Source: Apostichopus parvimensis
Lineage: Eukaryota > Echinodermata > Holothuroidea > Aspidochirotida > Stichopodidae
Length of the DNA: 29,927 nucleotides
NCBI GenBank assembly: GCA_000934455.1
Contig: KN887895.1
Span: forward strand, 15,515-45,441
Reading direction: 5' to 3'
Numbering within the stretch: position 1 is the first letter of the stretch; every line of letters starts with the position of its first letter. Shown here piece by piece: positions 1 to 9,567 of this stretch. Made by a program: the position numbers and the translations under genes. Under the pieces are notes generated by a model. It saw nothing but the letters and a program-made list of their open reading frames with translations, did not search any database and was not told the DNA's origin.

Positions 1-2487
1 CCCCCCCCCCCCCCCCAATACATGTGCCATTTTACGCTCAAATTACTGTCAATCAGCCGCATAACAATAAAATCCTCCAAAAATGACTAAGTAAAGGCAA
101 CAGTGGTCCAGAGTGGGGGAGAAAAGATGATCGATTGCACCAGACTTTACTAATATTTTCAACGGATTTTCTGTGATCCATTGCAGGAGGATTCATGCGA
201 CAATTCGCGTTTCCGTATGGCTAATTTAAAAGATCTAGTAGTGGCTGAAGTTCATTGATTGGCAAAATTGCTGAACATTTTCTGAATTGAAATGCACTAT
301 GCACATCATGACAACAGCAGAATGGATGACGTCATCAGGGCAAGTTCAGCTGTAAATGTCTTTGTGTAACTTGACAATTTGTCAATCATTTATCCGCGGA
401 GAAAAGTATTATTTCTACAAAAAGATACATTTTGATGAAATTCTCAGTACGGAGAAATTGAGAAATTAGACAGCTAAGCAGACGTTCCAAATACATTGGG
501 TTTCAGATTATATTTGCGTAAGTAAAGCTTTTGAAGAGCATTTACCCAGATGACATCAGAGACCCCTTCTTGTGATCCAATTTCCTGGAGTATTTGAAGA
601 TTTAGTCAGTCAATCTAGTTTACATTTTATCGACCAAATCTTACGTTAGGGCAATATATTGAGACTAGCAGTGTGGTGCATCTTTGTCTCCAGTAGAAGT
701 TTCACAAAACTTTCTCTGTAGGTATTACTTAGAAGATTTGTCACAAAGTAACTGCAGGTTGCAAAGATTGGCACGTTTTGGGATCTTGTTATTCCATGCA
801 ACTATATTGTGGCATGTTCAAATCTCGTACTGGCCTAATATTCTGAGAAAGGGGCGATGGATTACTGTAACTTACATGAAAACATGTGGGTGTAGCTTGC
901 TTCTTCTGTACGTGGGACTACAATATATACAGCTAATTAATTTGCAGAAAGTCATTAATGACAGTTGCATTTCCTAAACAGATTTCCCTTTCCTGTACAA
1001 AATTAATCAATTAACTTTGTAGGAGGAAAGGTGTCTATAGCTAGACTCAGTTAGGGAGGATTCTCTTGCCAGTGATATTTGTTTTGAGAAGATGCTTAAA
1101 AAACTGGTAAAACAGCTTGTTTCAGTATGTGTGACAGTAAACGAGATACACTACAGACAGCCATTGTTTCATTGGTGACTTTAATTTTACAGTAGAAAAC
1201 AACAGTCAGGCTCAAACGCTTTGTATGAACCAAATTCTTTTCCCAATGTTAAAATCTTTTTCCATAAACCAATAGATATTAACTGCAGATTATCTAAACT
1301 CCCAAATAATTGTTACAAAAATTCAAAGCACATTTGGAACTATGTTTGAAGGCAAAGTTGAGGTGGAAAATGTTGACCGAGGGCGCTATTCTTAAATACT
1401 TTATCAAATTCATGGTAGTCAAAGACAAAGGTCACTACCAAGCAATTGATGTTGTTCATATTTATTACAAGCAACACTCACAGAAGGTAAAAAAAAGATC
1501 ATGAAACAACAAGGAAAGGAAACAAAAGTTGACATTATGAAATTGTAAAAGTAAAGTTTTGTACAGTCAAATGCATTCATATTTACAACAAAAATTAATA
1601 TTAAGAATGTACATGACATTTGCCAATGCAGGAAGAATTTTTAATATCTCCTGAGAAATTAACTTCTCAGTATAATGTAAAAATCAAATTTGTTGATGGA
1701 TATTACCAATTCTTACTATTTTGTGGATCCTACTTTATGAGAGCACTTTTTTAAGTGTCTTATCAGTATTGGATAACACTGGAACAGAATTTGGAATTAA
1801 CATGTCAATATCCTCATTAAATCAAATGAAAAGAGCAGCCCAGGTATTCTTAAAAGTATCATGTAAAACCCATGGCAAAATAAACACACACGCAAACCAT
1901 ACAATCTGTAATCAAAATTGAAAATTGAATAATTGAAATATGGTATATTAAAACAATGTCTGCATAAGGCCAGAATCAATGACAGCTTAGTGTTACAACC
2001 ACCATCATATACCTCAGAATTTCTACAATAACTTTTTCCACTTCCAATACATGATTTTGACTAAATTTATGTCCACATTGATCTCATAAGAATTTTTCTT
2101 TGATATTACTGAAAATATTTATTAGTGGTTTCAATATCTGTTGTTCTACAATTGAATCCTTCCAATCAGAAAATGAGTTGCCTTACGGGGTGAGATGGTG
2201 GTACAGTTTAAGTAATGAAAAGCGCAGAGCATTTGAGTAAATTTCTGAGATAAAAAAAAATTTCCATCTACATAACATGTGACTCCTCACAGAGCTAATG
2301 AGCTGGTACATATTAAAATGATATGGTTTCGAGCATCATTGCCGTGGAATTGTTCAGTAATTATAACACTGGGAGATACAAATGGATAGAGGTACCTACC
2401 TCTCCATGGCGAGAATTAGCTTCCATAAAATTGATGTACATTACACATAATACTGAACTAACCTAACAAAAACAGCTAATTTACCCT
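1..2487. other. Unassigned region left of the BCL7 gene
   Basis: No gene, RNA or mobile element is recognised. The window opens with a run of 16 C. Short open frames (for example 684-977, 1310-1504 and 1721-1921 on the plus strand) have no recognisable domain and no supporting splice pattern. The right end would contain the 3' flank of the minus-strand BCL7 gene. Confidence 0.5.
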
Positions 2488-2493
2488 TTTATT
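2488..2493 (-). promoter_or_regulatory. Candidate polyadenylation signal of the BCL7 gene
   Basis: TTTATT on the plus strand reads AATAAA on the minus strand, about 65 bases beyond the BCL7 stop codon. It is the first canonical hexamer after the stop. A second AATAAA lies further out, near 2118-2123, so a longer 3' UTR is possible. Confidence 0.45.
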
Positions 2494-2556
2494 TTACAAT
2501 TTCCATCTCCCTAGTGATACTACTTCATATCATAGTGATTGTGAGGTAACATCCTG

Positions 2557-2619
2557 CTAATTCGTAGATTCCCCTGATTTATGCCTCTGCTTGGTTGGGG
2601 GCTCCTCTTCTGACTCATC
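2557..2619 (-). CDS. BCL7: BCL7 coding exon 7 with stop
   Basis: Acceptor CTGTTACAG enters in phase 0. It encodes [20 protein letters not shown] and ends in TAG at 2559-2557. The PP-(T/S)-K-basic motif corresponds to the C-terminal PPSKKMKLE-type tail of vertebrate BCL7 proteins. Confidence 0.88.
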   Translation of the reverse strand, partial: DESEEEPPTKQRHKSGESTN

Positions 2620-5600
2620 CTGTAACAGAGAGAAAACTGGAAAATAGCACATACAGACAAAGCAACATCCTCACAGTGTTGCACATCATAACTGGAAAAT
2701 AATACAGACAAAGCAAAATATATATATACAAAATATATGATAGATATACAAAATATATGATAACTATTGTGTTCACCCTGCTCATTAAACCTATCTTTAT
2801 TCTTTGCTTCTATTTTGTCCCTTGTATTTTCTGTTACTTGTCATTCAGCCTCTGAAGAAGATCCTGCTAGGATCGAAACATCAGGCCCACTTACTTTTAC
2901 ACAAAATATATGATAATTAACAAGTTGATGACAATTCCGACCATGTTACTCTGCAGCATGTTCATAAACATTTAGTGATCTCACCGGTTTGTCAGCTTCA
3001 CTGGATGACTCCATTTCAGTCTGGCTTCTCTTCCTCTTAGAAGTGTCTGCTGCTTTTACTGAATTTAAAATAAAAAAAAACACAGTGAATGGATAGAGTT
3101 TTAATGCGTGGCTACCTTGGAAGCAGATGGTTGCATTTCAATTTTATACATGTCTAATGCCCTTCTCCAGCTAATAATGAAATCCAAGTAAGTAGTGCAG
3201 GGTGTATTGTTGGTTTTGGATGATATGAGGGTAATGATTGGATATTAAATCCACTGATGAATGATACTAAATTCAGCCCAGCCCTTGGTACATTCACTAT
3301 GAAGGTACTGCAGTTCCAGGCTAACTGTTGCTGATTGTGGTGAAAATATCTAGCATTTTATGCAAGAGAGTACACATCTGTTGTTAAACTACTGCAACAA
3401 ATCAACAGTAATATCATATTACAGCAAGTACTCAAGTATTATTTATTGTGAGATATTATTTCGGCATTGGGCAATATAGCCTGATACTTGAATGCCGCGA
3501 CAGATTTTTCCTTACACAAATTGCTAGGATCTCATGGGACAGTTACCTGAAAGTTATAAATACAACTCATATAATAATGTTGCTGTTATAATTGCAAATA
3601 TATTTCAGTTTCAGAAAAGGAAGACCTACCACTGCTCAAATCAATCAAGTTCAATCAATTAATTTTGGTCAACAAACACATGTTGGGAATAACTACACCG
3701 TTCTCAATTACACAATAATATCTGAAATATTTCTTTTATGACCTCCTAATTTTACATATGATTACATATGGTTTGAGAAACATTGGAATTTCAGTCAAAT
3801 ATCTTCTGAGTATCCTTATCTGAAAGTCTTCCAAACTGGCCACATTTTACATACTTACCAGAGTCATTCTTGGTTTCATTGGTTTCTGTTTGGGTCTCAG
3901 GTGGGACAGTGCTGTTACGTCCACTTCCACCTGCATGTAGAAAATATAAACCTTGGCTAGGGCAAGTTCAACATCTGATATTGCACTTAGGTTAACTAGT
4001 CAAATTTCACTTCTTAAATTACATAGTCATTTTCCATTACATTTAGATTTGCTCAACCATCTTGTACAACATTTTTTTTTTAAGCAGTAGAAAGTGTTTC
4101 TTTTCACCAAACAAGGTGCAGTAACCTCAATGGTTTATATGATAACACCTTAGTCTCCATTCTTCATACTTACAATTTGTCAGAAATACAGAAATGAAGA
4201 GAAAACGGTGTTAAAAATATTAAAAGATTCCTTCTCAATGGTGAATGGATATGAAGCCAGTGGACAATGCTCAGTATTCAGTAGATACCAGCTAAAACTA
4301 TGAGTGGAATGGGCGTACTAAAAGACATGAAAATAATGTTAAGTTGGAATGTTGATTTGAAAAGTGAAATAATACAGAGGAGACGGGTAAACTCCAACAC
4401 CTATCTGGTTTGGGCATTTACAAATGATGATACTTACCTGTCTCCACCATATGCACTCAAATCTACCTTAGCCTAACCAACTGGTAACATATTTGCAATG
4501 TAGATAAAAGAAACAGTAAAGTTTCAACAGATCCTGTGGCACTTACTTTCACTTTGAGCTAGAGTAGTACTGCTTCCATCTTCGTTGTCACTGCTGAAGT
4601 TTGAATAACCTCTGGAATCTTCATCGGACCAAGCTGAAAAGAGAAGGAAACATTTCAAGTATTCTTACTGCCAATTTAATATTTTGAGGTAATTTAATGG
4701 TAACAACCATAATGCCAGTCACAACATTTGATGGTCAGGGCTTAAAGTGATCAATATAGCTAGATAACAAACTACCCATAACATCATTATAAAGTTTGCA
4801 AAGAAGTTTGCTGATTGTTCCAGCCTCATTCCCACACCAACCCTCTGATCCAGACTTAGGTACAATCTTAATGAATATTCATTATTTCTATCTGCAGTAC
4901 TTTTCTCATGTTTTACATTCAGACAAGAGTTTTATTTTTCCATTTTTCACAGTTTTCTACCTAAAGTTTCTTTACACCCAACGGATGCAAGTTCAAATTA
5001 TACACTATTATGATTCGTAAATTTAGGAGATCGTTCTGGTGCCAACACTTATGGTGTTAAAACAAAGAAAAATACATTAAAAAGAAATGAAAATGATATC
5101 TCTACCTGGCCTTTCTTCTGAAATAAGGGCTGCAATATTCCTGTGTTTGGGTGTTTCTTTCTTCTCATCCAATTTCTCTTCACTACCTTGAACTCCTATC
5201 AAAAATAACAAAGATGAAAATAGACATCAAAGAAAAAAAAACACAACATCAGAAATAAAATAAAAACTCACAGCTTATAGATATATTATTGGTTGCAAAT
5301 TGTACCAGACAACAACTAGCATTTCATATGCACCCAAACTCAAATTATTCACAGTTTCCTTAATTTATATTAAAGATTTGATACCGGTGGACAAATGTTC
5401 AAGAATAAATGTTTTTACAGCGTGCTTTTATTGTTTAACTAATTTTAGAATCACCGCCTTTTTGTCATAAATTCAAAATTTAAGCCAACAATTGTTTTCT
5501 TCATTACCTGAATTTTCTTCTTCCTTTGAACCTTCTTCTTCTTCTCCTTCTTCTTTCTCTTCTTCTTCTCCTTCGTTCTTTTCTCTATCTTCTTCTTCTT

Positions 5601-6664
5601 TTTCCTCCTCCCTGGTCTTGGCAATTGGTACCCACTTATAAATTTGCAAAGATGTATCACCAACTGAGACCCATTTCTTTTCCCTGGGCAAGAATAGAAG
5701 TCAAAATGAAAATTAAATCAAAAGATAGTTTGCCATACATGTAACATCCTCCAACACACAAATAAATGAGCAAAAAGTACAAATGTAAACATTCCTATTT
5801 GTTTCTTCTTTTCTTCATGCCCAAATATTGCAATTAGCAAAATAAGAATTTTAGGGCATGTACTGTCAACTGTACAAACTAATAACTGATGGTAATGAGT
5901 TTCAAAATGCTGGCCTCACAAGTGAATAAAGCCACTGCTAAACTACTTGTGAAAAATTTATGTATCAACCTTCAAATTCAACCAAGTTATTATTAATTAG
6001 ATGCTGAAGTAGGTATTACTAACCATTAATAAAGTATATACCTTACCAAACCAATTGTGGTAATCAAACTGTCATTAAATACTCTACTTTGAAAAATTTG
6101 GATACCATTTGCAGCACTGGGAACCCACTCCTTTGGCTATAATTCTTTGCTAATGGCAGTAACAACAAAACAACGCGCAGCTGTCTATTTTCCGATCACA
6201 AAATTGATATTGCTGTTGGACATCCTCCAAAGAATCAAGGTAATCAATGCAAACAAATTGTTTCCTCTTAGTTGGTCTCAACCAAAGTGAATTGTTAAAA
6301 CAATGACAACAGACCATATCGGCTTTACCGAAGAAGAATTTGCGACAGTAGTCACGTTACTGTTTTAACTATCAGACATACAGTAAGTGCCTAGTATTAT
6401 CTAGGCCTTGGTTGCCTATTTAACATATTTCGCGGAAATGGTTCCATGTGTTGGATTGCACTAACATACTGTATGTACATAACCAATGTTGTGCCAGTGA
6501 GACTACAAAATAACTTACAGAAAGTGGGCCACACCTTACAAAAGAAGCAAAGTAGCAATAAATTACCATTTCCGAACCCTATCAACAGCTTGCATCACTC
6601 GCTTAATTTCATCTTTTGCACGACTGCGCGTCTCAGCACGAGAACTTCTTCCGGAGACCAACAT
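2557..6664 (-). CDS. BCL7: BCL7 family protein, complete, 7 coding exons (219 aa)
   Basis: BCL7 proteins are accessory subunits of SWI/SNF (BAF) chromatin remodellers and act in the nucleus; the conserved N-terminal segment is the family signature. Coding exons on the minus strand: 6664-6567, 5683-5508, 5195-5106, 4633-4547, 3930-3859, 3058-2985, 2619-2557. All introns are GT-AG, phases agree throughout (2,1,1,1,1,0), and the lengths sum to 660 nt including TAG. Residues 1-33 carry [20 protein letters not shown] and RVRKW; residues 34-53 carry [20 protein letters not shown]. Together these match the vertebrate BCL7A/B/C N-terminal domain nearly residue for residue. Residues 58-89 are strongly acidic. 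A Lys/Arg patch (SKRKR) and the C-terminal [10 protein letters not shown] resemble the basic tail of the family. The length fits the family's usual 200-220 residues. The start is the first ATG before the conserved block. Introns are 312-883 bp. Confidence 0.93.
2748..2916. mobile_element. 137-bp retroposon-like insertion with 16-bp direct repeats
   Basis: The segment 2764-2900 lies between two identical 16-bp copies of ACAAAATATATGATAA (2748-2763 and 2901-2916). That length suits target-primed reverse transcription rather than a DNA transposon. The insert ends with a CTGAAGAAG...CGAAAC motif enclosing a GATCCT/AGGATC hairpin. It carries no coding capacity, so it would be a 5'-truncated LINE or Penelope-like tail, or a SINE. 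A third partial copy of the direct repeat at about 2728-2741 weakens the duplication argument slightly. Confidence 0.55.
2985..3058 (-). CDS. BCL7: BCL7 coding exon 6
   Basis: 74 nt, acceptor TTAAATTCAG, donor GTGAGA, leaving in phase 0. It contains the basic patch SKRKRSQTE, a possible nuclear-localisation sequence, followed by an acidic Ser stretch. Confidence 0.85.
3859..3930 (-). CDS. BCL7: BCL7 coding exon 5
   Basis: 72 nt, phase 1 at both ends, acceptor CTACATGCAG, donor GTAAGT. It encodes a Thr/Ser/Glu-rich linker ([20 protein letters not shown]). Confidence 0.85.
4547..4633 (-). CDS. BCL7: BCL7 coding exon 4
   Basis: 87 nt, phase 1 at both ends, acceptor CTTTTCAG, donor GTAAGT. It encodes an acidic Ser-rich linker beginning [20 protein letters not shown], probably disordered. 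Confidence 0.85.
5106..5195 (-). CDS. BCL7: BCL7 coding exon 3
   Basis: 90 nt, phase 1 at both ends, acceptor TTTTTGATAG, donor GTAGAG. It encodes a charged linker ([20 protein letters not shown] then [10 protein letters not shown]) with no known domain. The symmetric phases would allow in-frame skipping. Confidence 0.85.
5508..5683 (-). CDS. BCL7: BCL7 coding exon 2, conserved core plus acidic tract
   Basis: Acceptor TTGCCCAG, donor GTAATG. It completes Trp33 and encodes the core [19 protein letters not shown]. It then runs into a Glu-rich stretch (residues 58-89) written almost entirely in GAA/GAG codons, which appears as a CTT-rich tract on the plus strand. Confidence 0.92.
6567..6664 (-). 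CDS. BCL7: BCL7 coding exon 1
   Basis: Starts at ATG 6664-6662 and encodes residues 1-32 plus two bases of Trp33. Donor GTAATT follows at 6566. It carries the invariant [15 protein letters not shown] segment. The Met-Leu-Val before SGRSS is two residues longer than in vertebrates, which start Met-Ser-Gly-Arg-Ser. Confidence 0.92.
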
Positions 6665-7537
6665 TTTGTGTCTATTGTCCTTTCTTTGGAATAGAAAAAT
6701 GGAAGCACCGAACGCCAAACGTGCAAAAGGTTTTACGCGAATGACGGCACAGGTTGGCACAACCAAAATCCATGTAGGCAAACGAACTACATGTAACATC
6801 CTTCTGGAGTATCATTTAGTCTAACAACTGACGGCATCTCCCTCGCATATTTGCAAGACAGAAGCAGCCGTATTTCCACCTTCGAAGCCGAAGACAAATT
6901 ATAAAAGCTGAAATAAAATACATTCATGAAGTGCCAGCCGTGTTTCAAGTAGTTACTAGTACATTCCGGATGTTTCCAATCTTTATTGGGGATGGACAAG
7001 GAATCAATAACGCGGTTGCCTTGTGTGACACAATGCTCACTCTTAATTATTGCATGTAATTACTTATTGCTTTAACTTCCTAAAATGGTCGTTATTGAGG
7101 ATTAGAACTCATTCCTATATGTCTGAATTATTTTGGACAACTTTCCCACAATAAAACCATTGCCAGTAGATACAAAAAAGAGGCTTAGGAATCTAAGCGA
7201 GAAGGGAGGGGGGTAATTTGGGGCTATAGCTACATCCCCTTCCCGTGTTACTAACCCCTAAATTAAAAGAGATTTATTATCCACTTCAAACATGTATTCC
7301 TGTCGTCAGTGTAATGCGTTCTTGCTTACATATTTTGTTGCTATATGGGTATATGTACAAGCTCAAGTAGAACTACCTGGGGCTGCGTGTTGGTTTATGT
7401 TTTCAGTAAGCTTTTATAATTAGTTGTGATTCGGAGATAAACTGTGACATATGAAGGGTTTTTAGAGGACCTTAGACCCTCAAGAACTAACGTCCTCAGC
7501 GCAGGCATAATGATGTAGAGGGGGAGGGGGAGTAGTT
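6665..7537. other. BCL7 5' flank / intergenic
   Basis: Upstream of the BCL7 start. No TATA box near the start was recognised, and the 5' UTR limits cannot be read. Short open frames over 6563-6999 are shadows or chance. It presumably contains the BCL7 promoter. Confidence 0.4.
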
Positions 7538-8541
7538 GGTCAGGGCAGTGGCGTCGTGCCCATTGGGGCCCGGGGGGCACGGCCCCCCCCCCAATTTTGT
7601 CAAAGGTGTCATAAAATTTTGTCATAACTTAAAAAAAAAAGTGTTTTCGAACAGTGTCACGACTGAATTTCTTGTAGGGCCTACGAGAAATCGAGCTTCT
7701 GTTGACTGCTTGGTCAATGGTTGTTGATATTCAGTCAAACGAAAGAGTTAAATAATTACTGGTTGATAACTAATGAACCAAATGTGCCATCAACGCTGCC
7801 ATCGTTGAACAATATTATATATACGTAGTCCCAGAGTAAGTGCAACCCGTTACCTTTGCCAAAGTCAAGTCAATTTTCCATGAAAAAATGGCAAATTTTT
7901 CTAAGCCTGTAACAAAGTTCGGAAAGTTAAGATAAATGTAGTGAACAGAGATTATGGGACTTCATGTGAACTTCTTGCAATCAGTTCGCTAAAAGGTCCA
8001 CCAGGATAAATTTTCCTCATGATCTGATAGGTAGTTTCGAAAAAATGAATAATAATAATCATTTCAAATACAGTCACAATTAACCTGGAAAATAATCACT
8101 TCATTATCGCACGTTTTACCTTAGGTTTCGCTACTTTCGCTTTTTCTGCCCATGTTTTCAAACGGCATAGCTCTTTCTTCACCCAGTCACCACTTCTCAC
8201 GGGCATGGGCGGCGATCATGGATCAGCCAGCACAAAAATGTTTCGATTTCTTAAATTTTGGGCGCTTCTGGGAGACGAGGAAGTGGTAAACTGAGGAATA
8301 AATGGCGATCACTTCCTTCGAGAATATTTCCCAAAATAAAAAATTGCCGGAAATTTTTATCAATTTTAGGGGTGTTGCTTACTGACGGGAAGTGCCGTTT
8401 CCTGCAATCTGAGGGGTCTGCCAGACGAAAAATTTTCTTGTACGCTGCGCGCCAAATCGTGCTGGCGCTCCGCTTAGATAGTCATCACCTGCTCACGGGC
8501 CCCCCCAAAATTTATTTTCGCACGACGCCCCTGGGTCAGGG
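7538..8541. mobile_element. Non-autonomous hAT-type transposon, 988 bp, with 8-bp TSD
   Basis: The element spans 7546-8533. It begins CAGTGGCGTCGTGC and its other end, read on the minus strand, is CAGGGGCGTCGTGC, giving 14-bp terminal inverted repeats with one mismatch. It is flanked by exact 8-bp direct repeats GGTCAGGG (7538-7545 and 8534-8541). Eight-base duplications and CA-GGGCG-like termini are hallmarks of hAT transposons. No transposase is recognisable inside, so it is a deletion derivative or MITE. C-tracts lie near both ends in the same orientation (CACGG followed by about 10 C on the left, CACGGG then C on the right). Confidence 0.85.
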
Positions 8542-9344
8542 GCAATGGCTCAAAATATATGGCAAAATATATGGGATTTATGAAGTGTGCAAAGTTGAAA
8601 CTGGTGATATTATGTCTACGAGCCCAATGTGGCTCTCAACGCCTCTGGCCATACATGATATACCAATAACTTATTTATTTTTATATTTTGTTTTTGCGGT
8701 AATGGCCGCCCATCGAACGTACTCCCGACTTATTTAAATAACAGTGGATGGCCAAGCATTCAAACAAGAACAATTAACGTCACAAACTTCATTTCTTTCT
8801 GTGCCTTTAGAAAAACACTTTATACGACATTTATTTTTTTCCACAGAAGTTTCAGGGGCAAAACACGTCAGGTTGATCTTTCAGGCTAAAATAAACATTA
8901 GTTTTCAAACCCTTAACGTAAGAAACTTCTTCAAAAAGGAAACATTTTAGATATCTGTTGTATTAATTTATTCGTCTTTACTTCAAACACGAACACACAC
9001 TAACGTAACATTATTTAGACTCTTTTTAAAGATACGTTAAATAACTCGAAAAAGAAAAACAGTTAAAAAATAAATAAAATTACTAAAACTGTTCATAAAT
9101 TTAAACTTTAAAGCAATGGGGATGGATGCAGTCGAAGTTCAATGTATCGCAAGTTGTGAAGTCAGTTTTAATTTATTATTAAAAGGCTCAAGAAGTTGTT
9201 TCATACGTAATATAAATCATTATTGTTGAAAAATTTAAGCAAGGAACATGAATGAAAACATTTTAAAGATAACAAATTTTTCTAGAAACTTATTTTCAAG
9301 TCTAGTGATATTGATTATAGTTCAAGATGTTGCTTTAAGTTTTT
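8542..9344. other. Intergenic and peroxidase 3' flank
   Basis: AT-rich sequence between the hAT-type element and the peroxidase stop. Apart from the AATAAA on the minus strand (9172-9177), nothing is recognised. The open frames at 8258-8737 and 8744-8950 run out of the transposon or are chance. Confidence 0.4.
9172..9177 (-). promoter_or_regulatory. Candidate polyadenylation signal of the peroxidase gene
   Basis: TTTATT on the plus strand reads AATAAA on the minus strand, about 170 bases beyond the peroxidase stop codon. Confidence 0.35.
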
Positions 9345-9567
9345 CTACTCCTTCCACGCGGTCAGGTCAAGATGTGGGATAGCGGTTCCGTCCTTACAGC
9401 TCACTCGGACGTTGGCGAATCCAGGAAGTTCCCGTTGCATGTTGGGATATGTGTGCAGTTTACTGTAGCTGCTGAATGAAGTTGTATCTCTATAGAAGAT
9501 AATGGAGACAGACAATTTCTTAGGAATTAAAACATCTGGACCTTCAGTTTTACAAGACTGGTGGAAT
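9345..9567 (-). CDS. Peroxidase coding exon 12 with stop
   Basis: Encodes a C-terminal region ending VSCKDGTAIPHLDLTAWKE and TAG (9347-9345). This resembles the family's V.C..IP.L.L..W terminus. The phase-compatible acceptor is GCAGAG with first base 9567; TTAGCAG three bases upstream would be out of phase. Confidence 0.82.

Noticed and set aside
684..977. 97-codon open frame on the plus strand
   Set aside because: No domain, no homologous motif, mixed composition and no splice partners; chance open frame.
5526..5744. Leu-rich open frame on the plus strand
   Set aside because: Reverse complement of the Glu-rich BCL7 exon 2.
8258..8737. 159-codon open frame on the plus strand, the longest single frame in the window
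   Set aside because: It starts inside the hAT-type element and runs across its right end and target duplication into flanking DNA. The translation shows no transposase or other domain.
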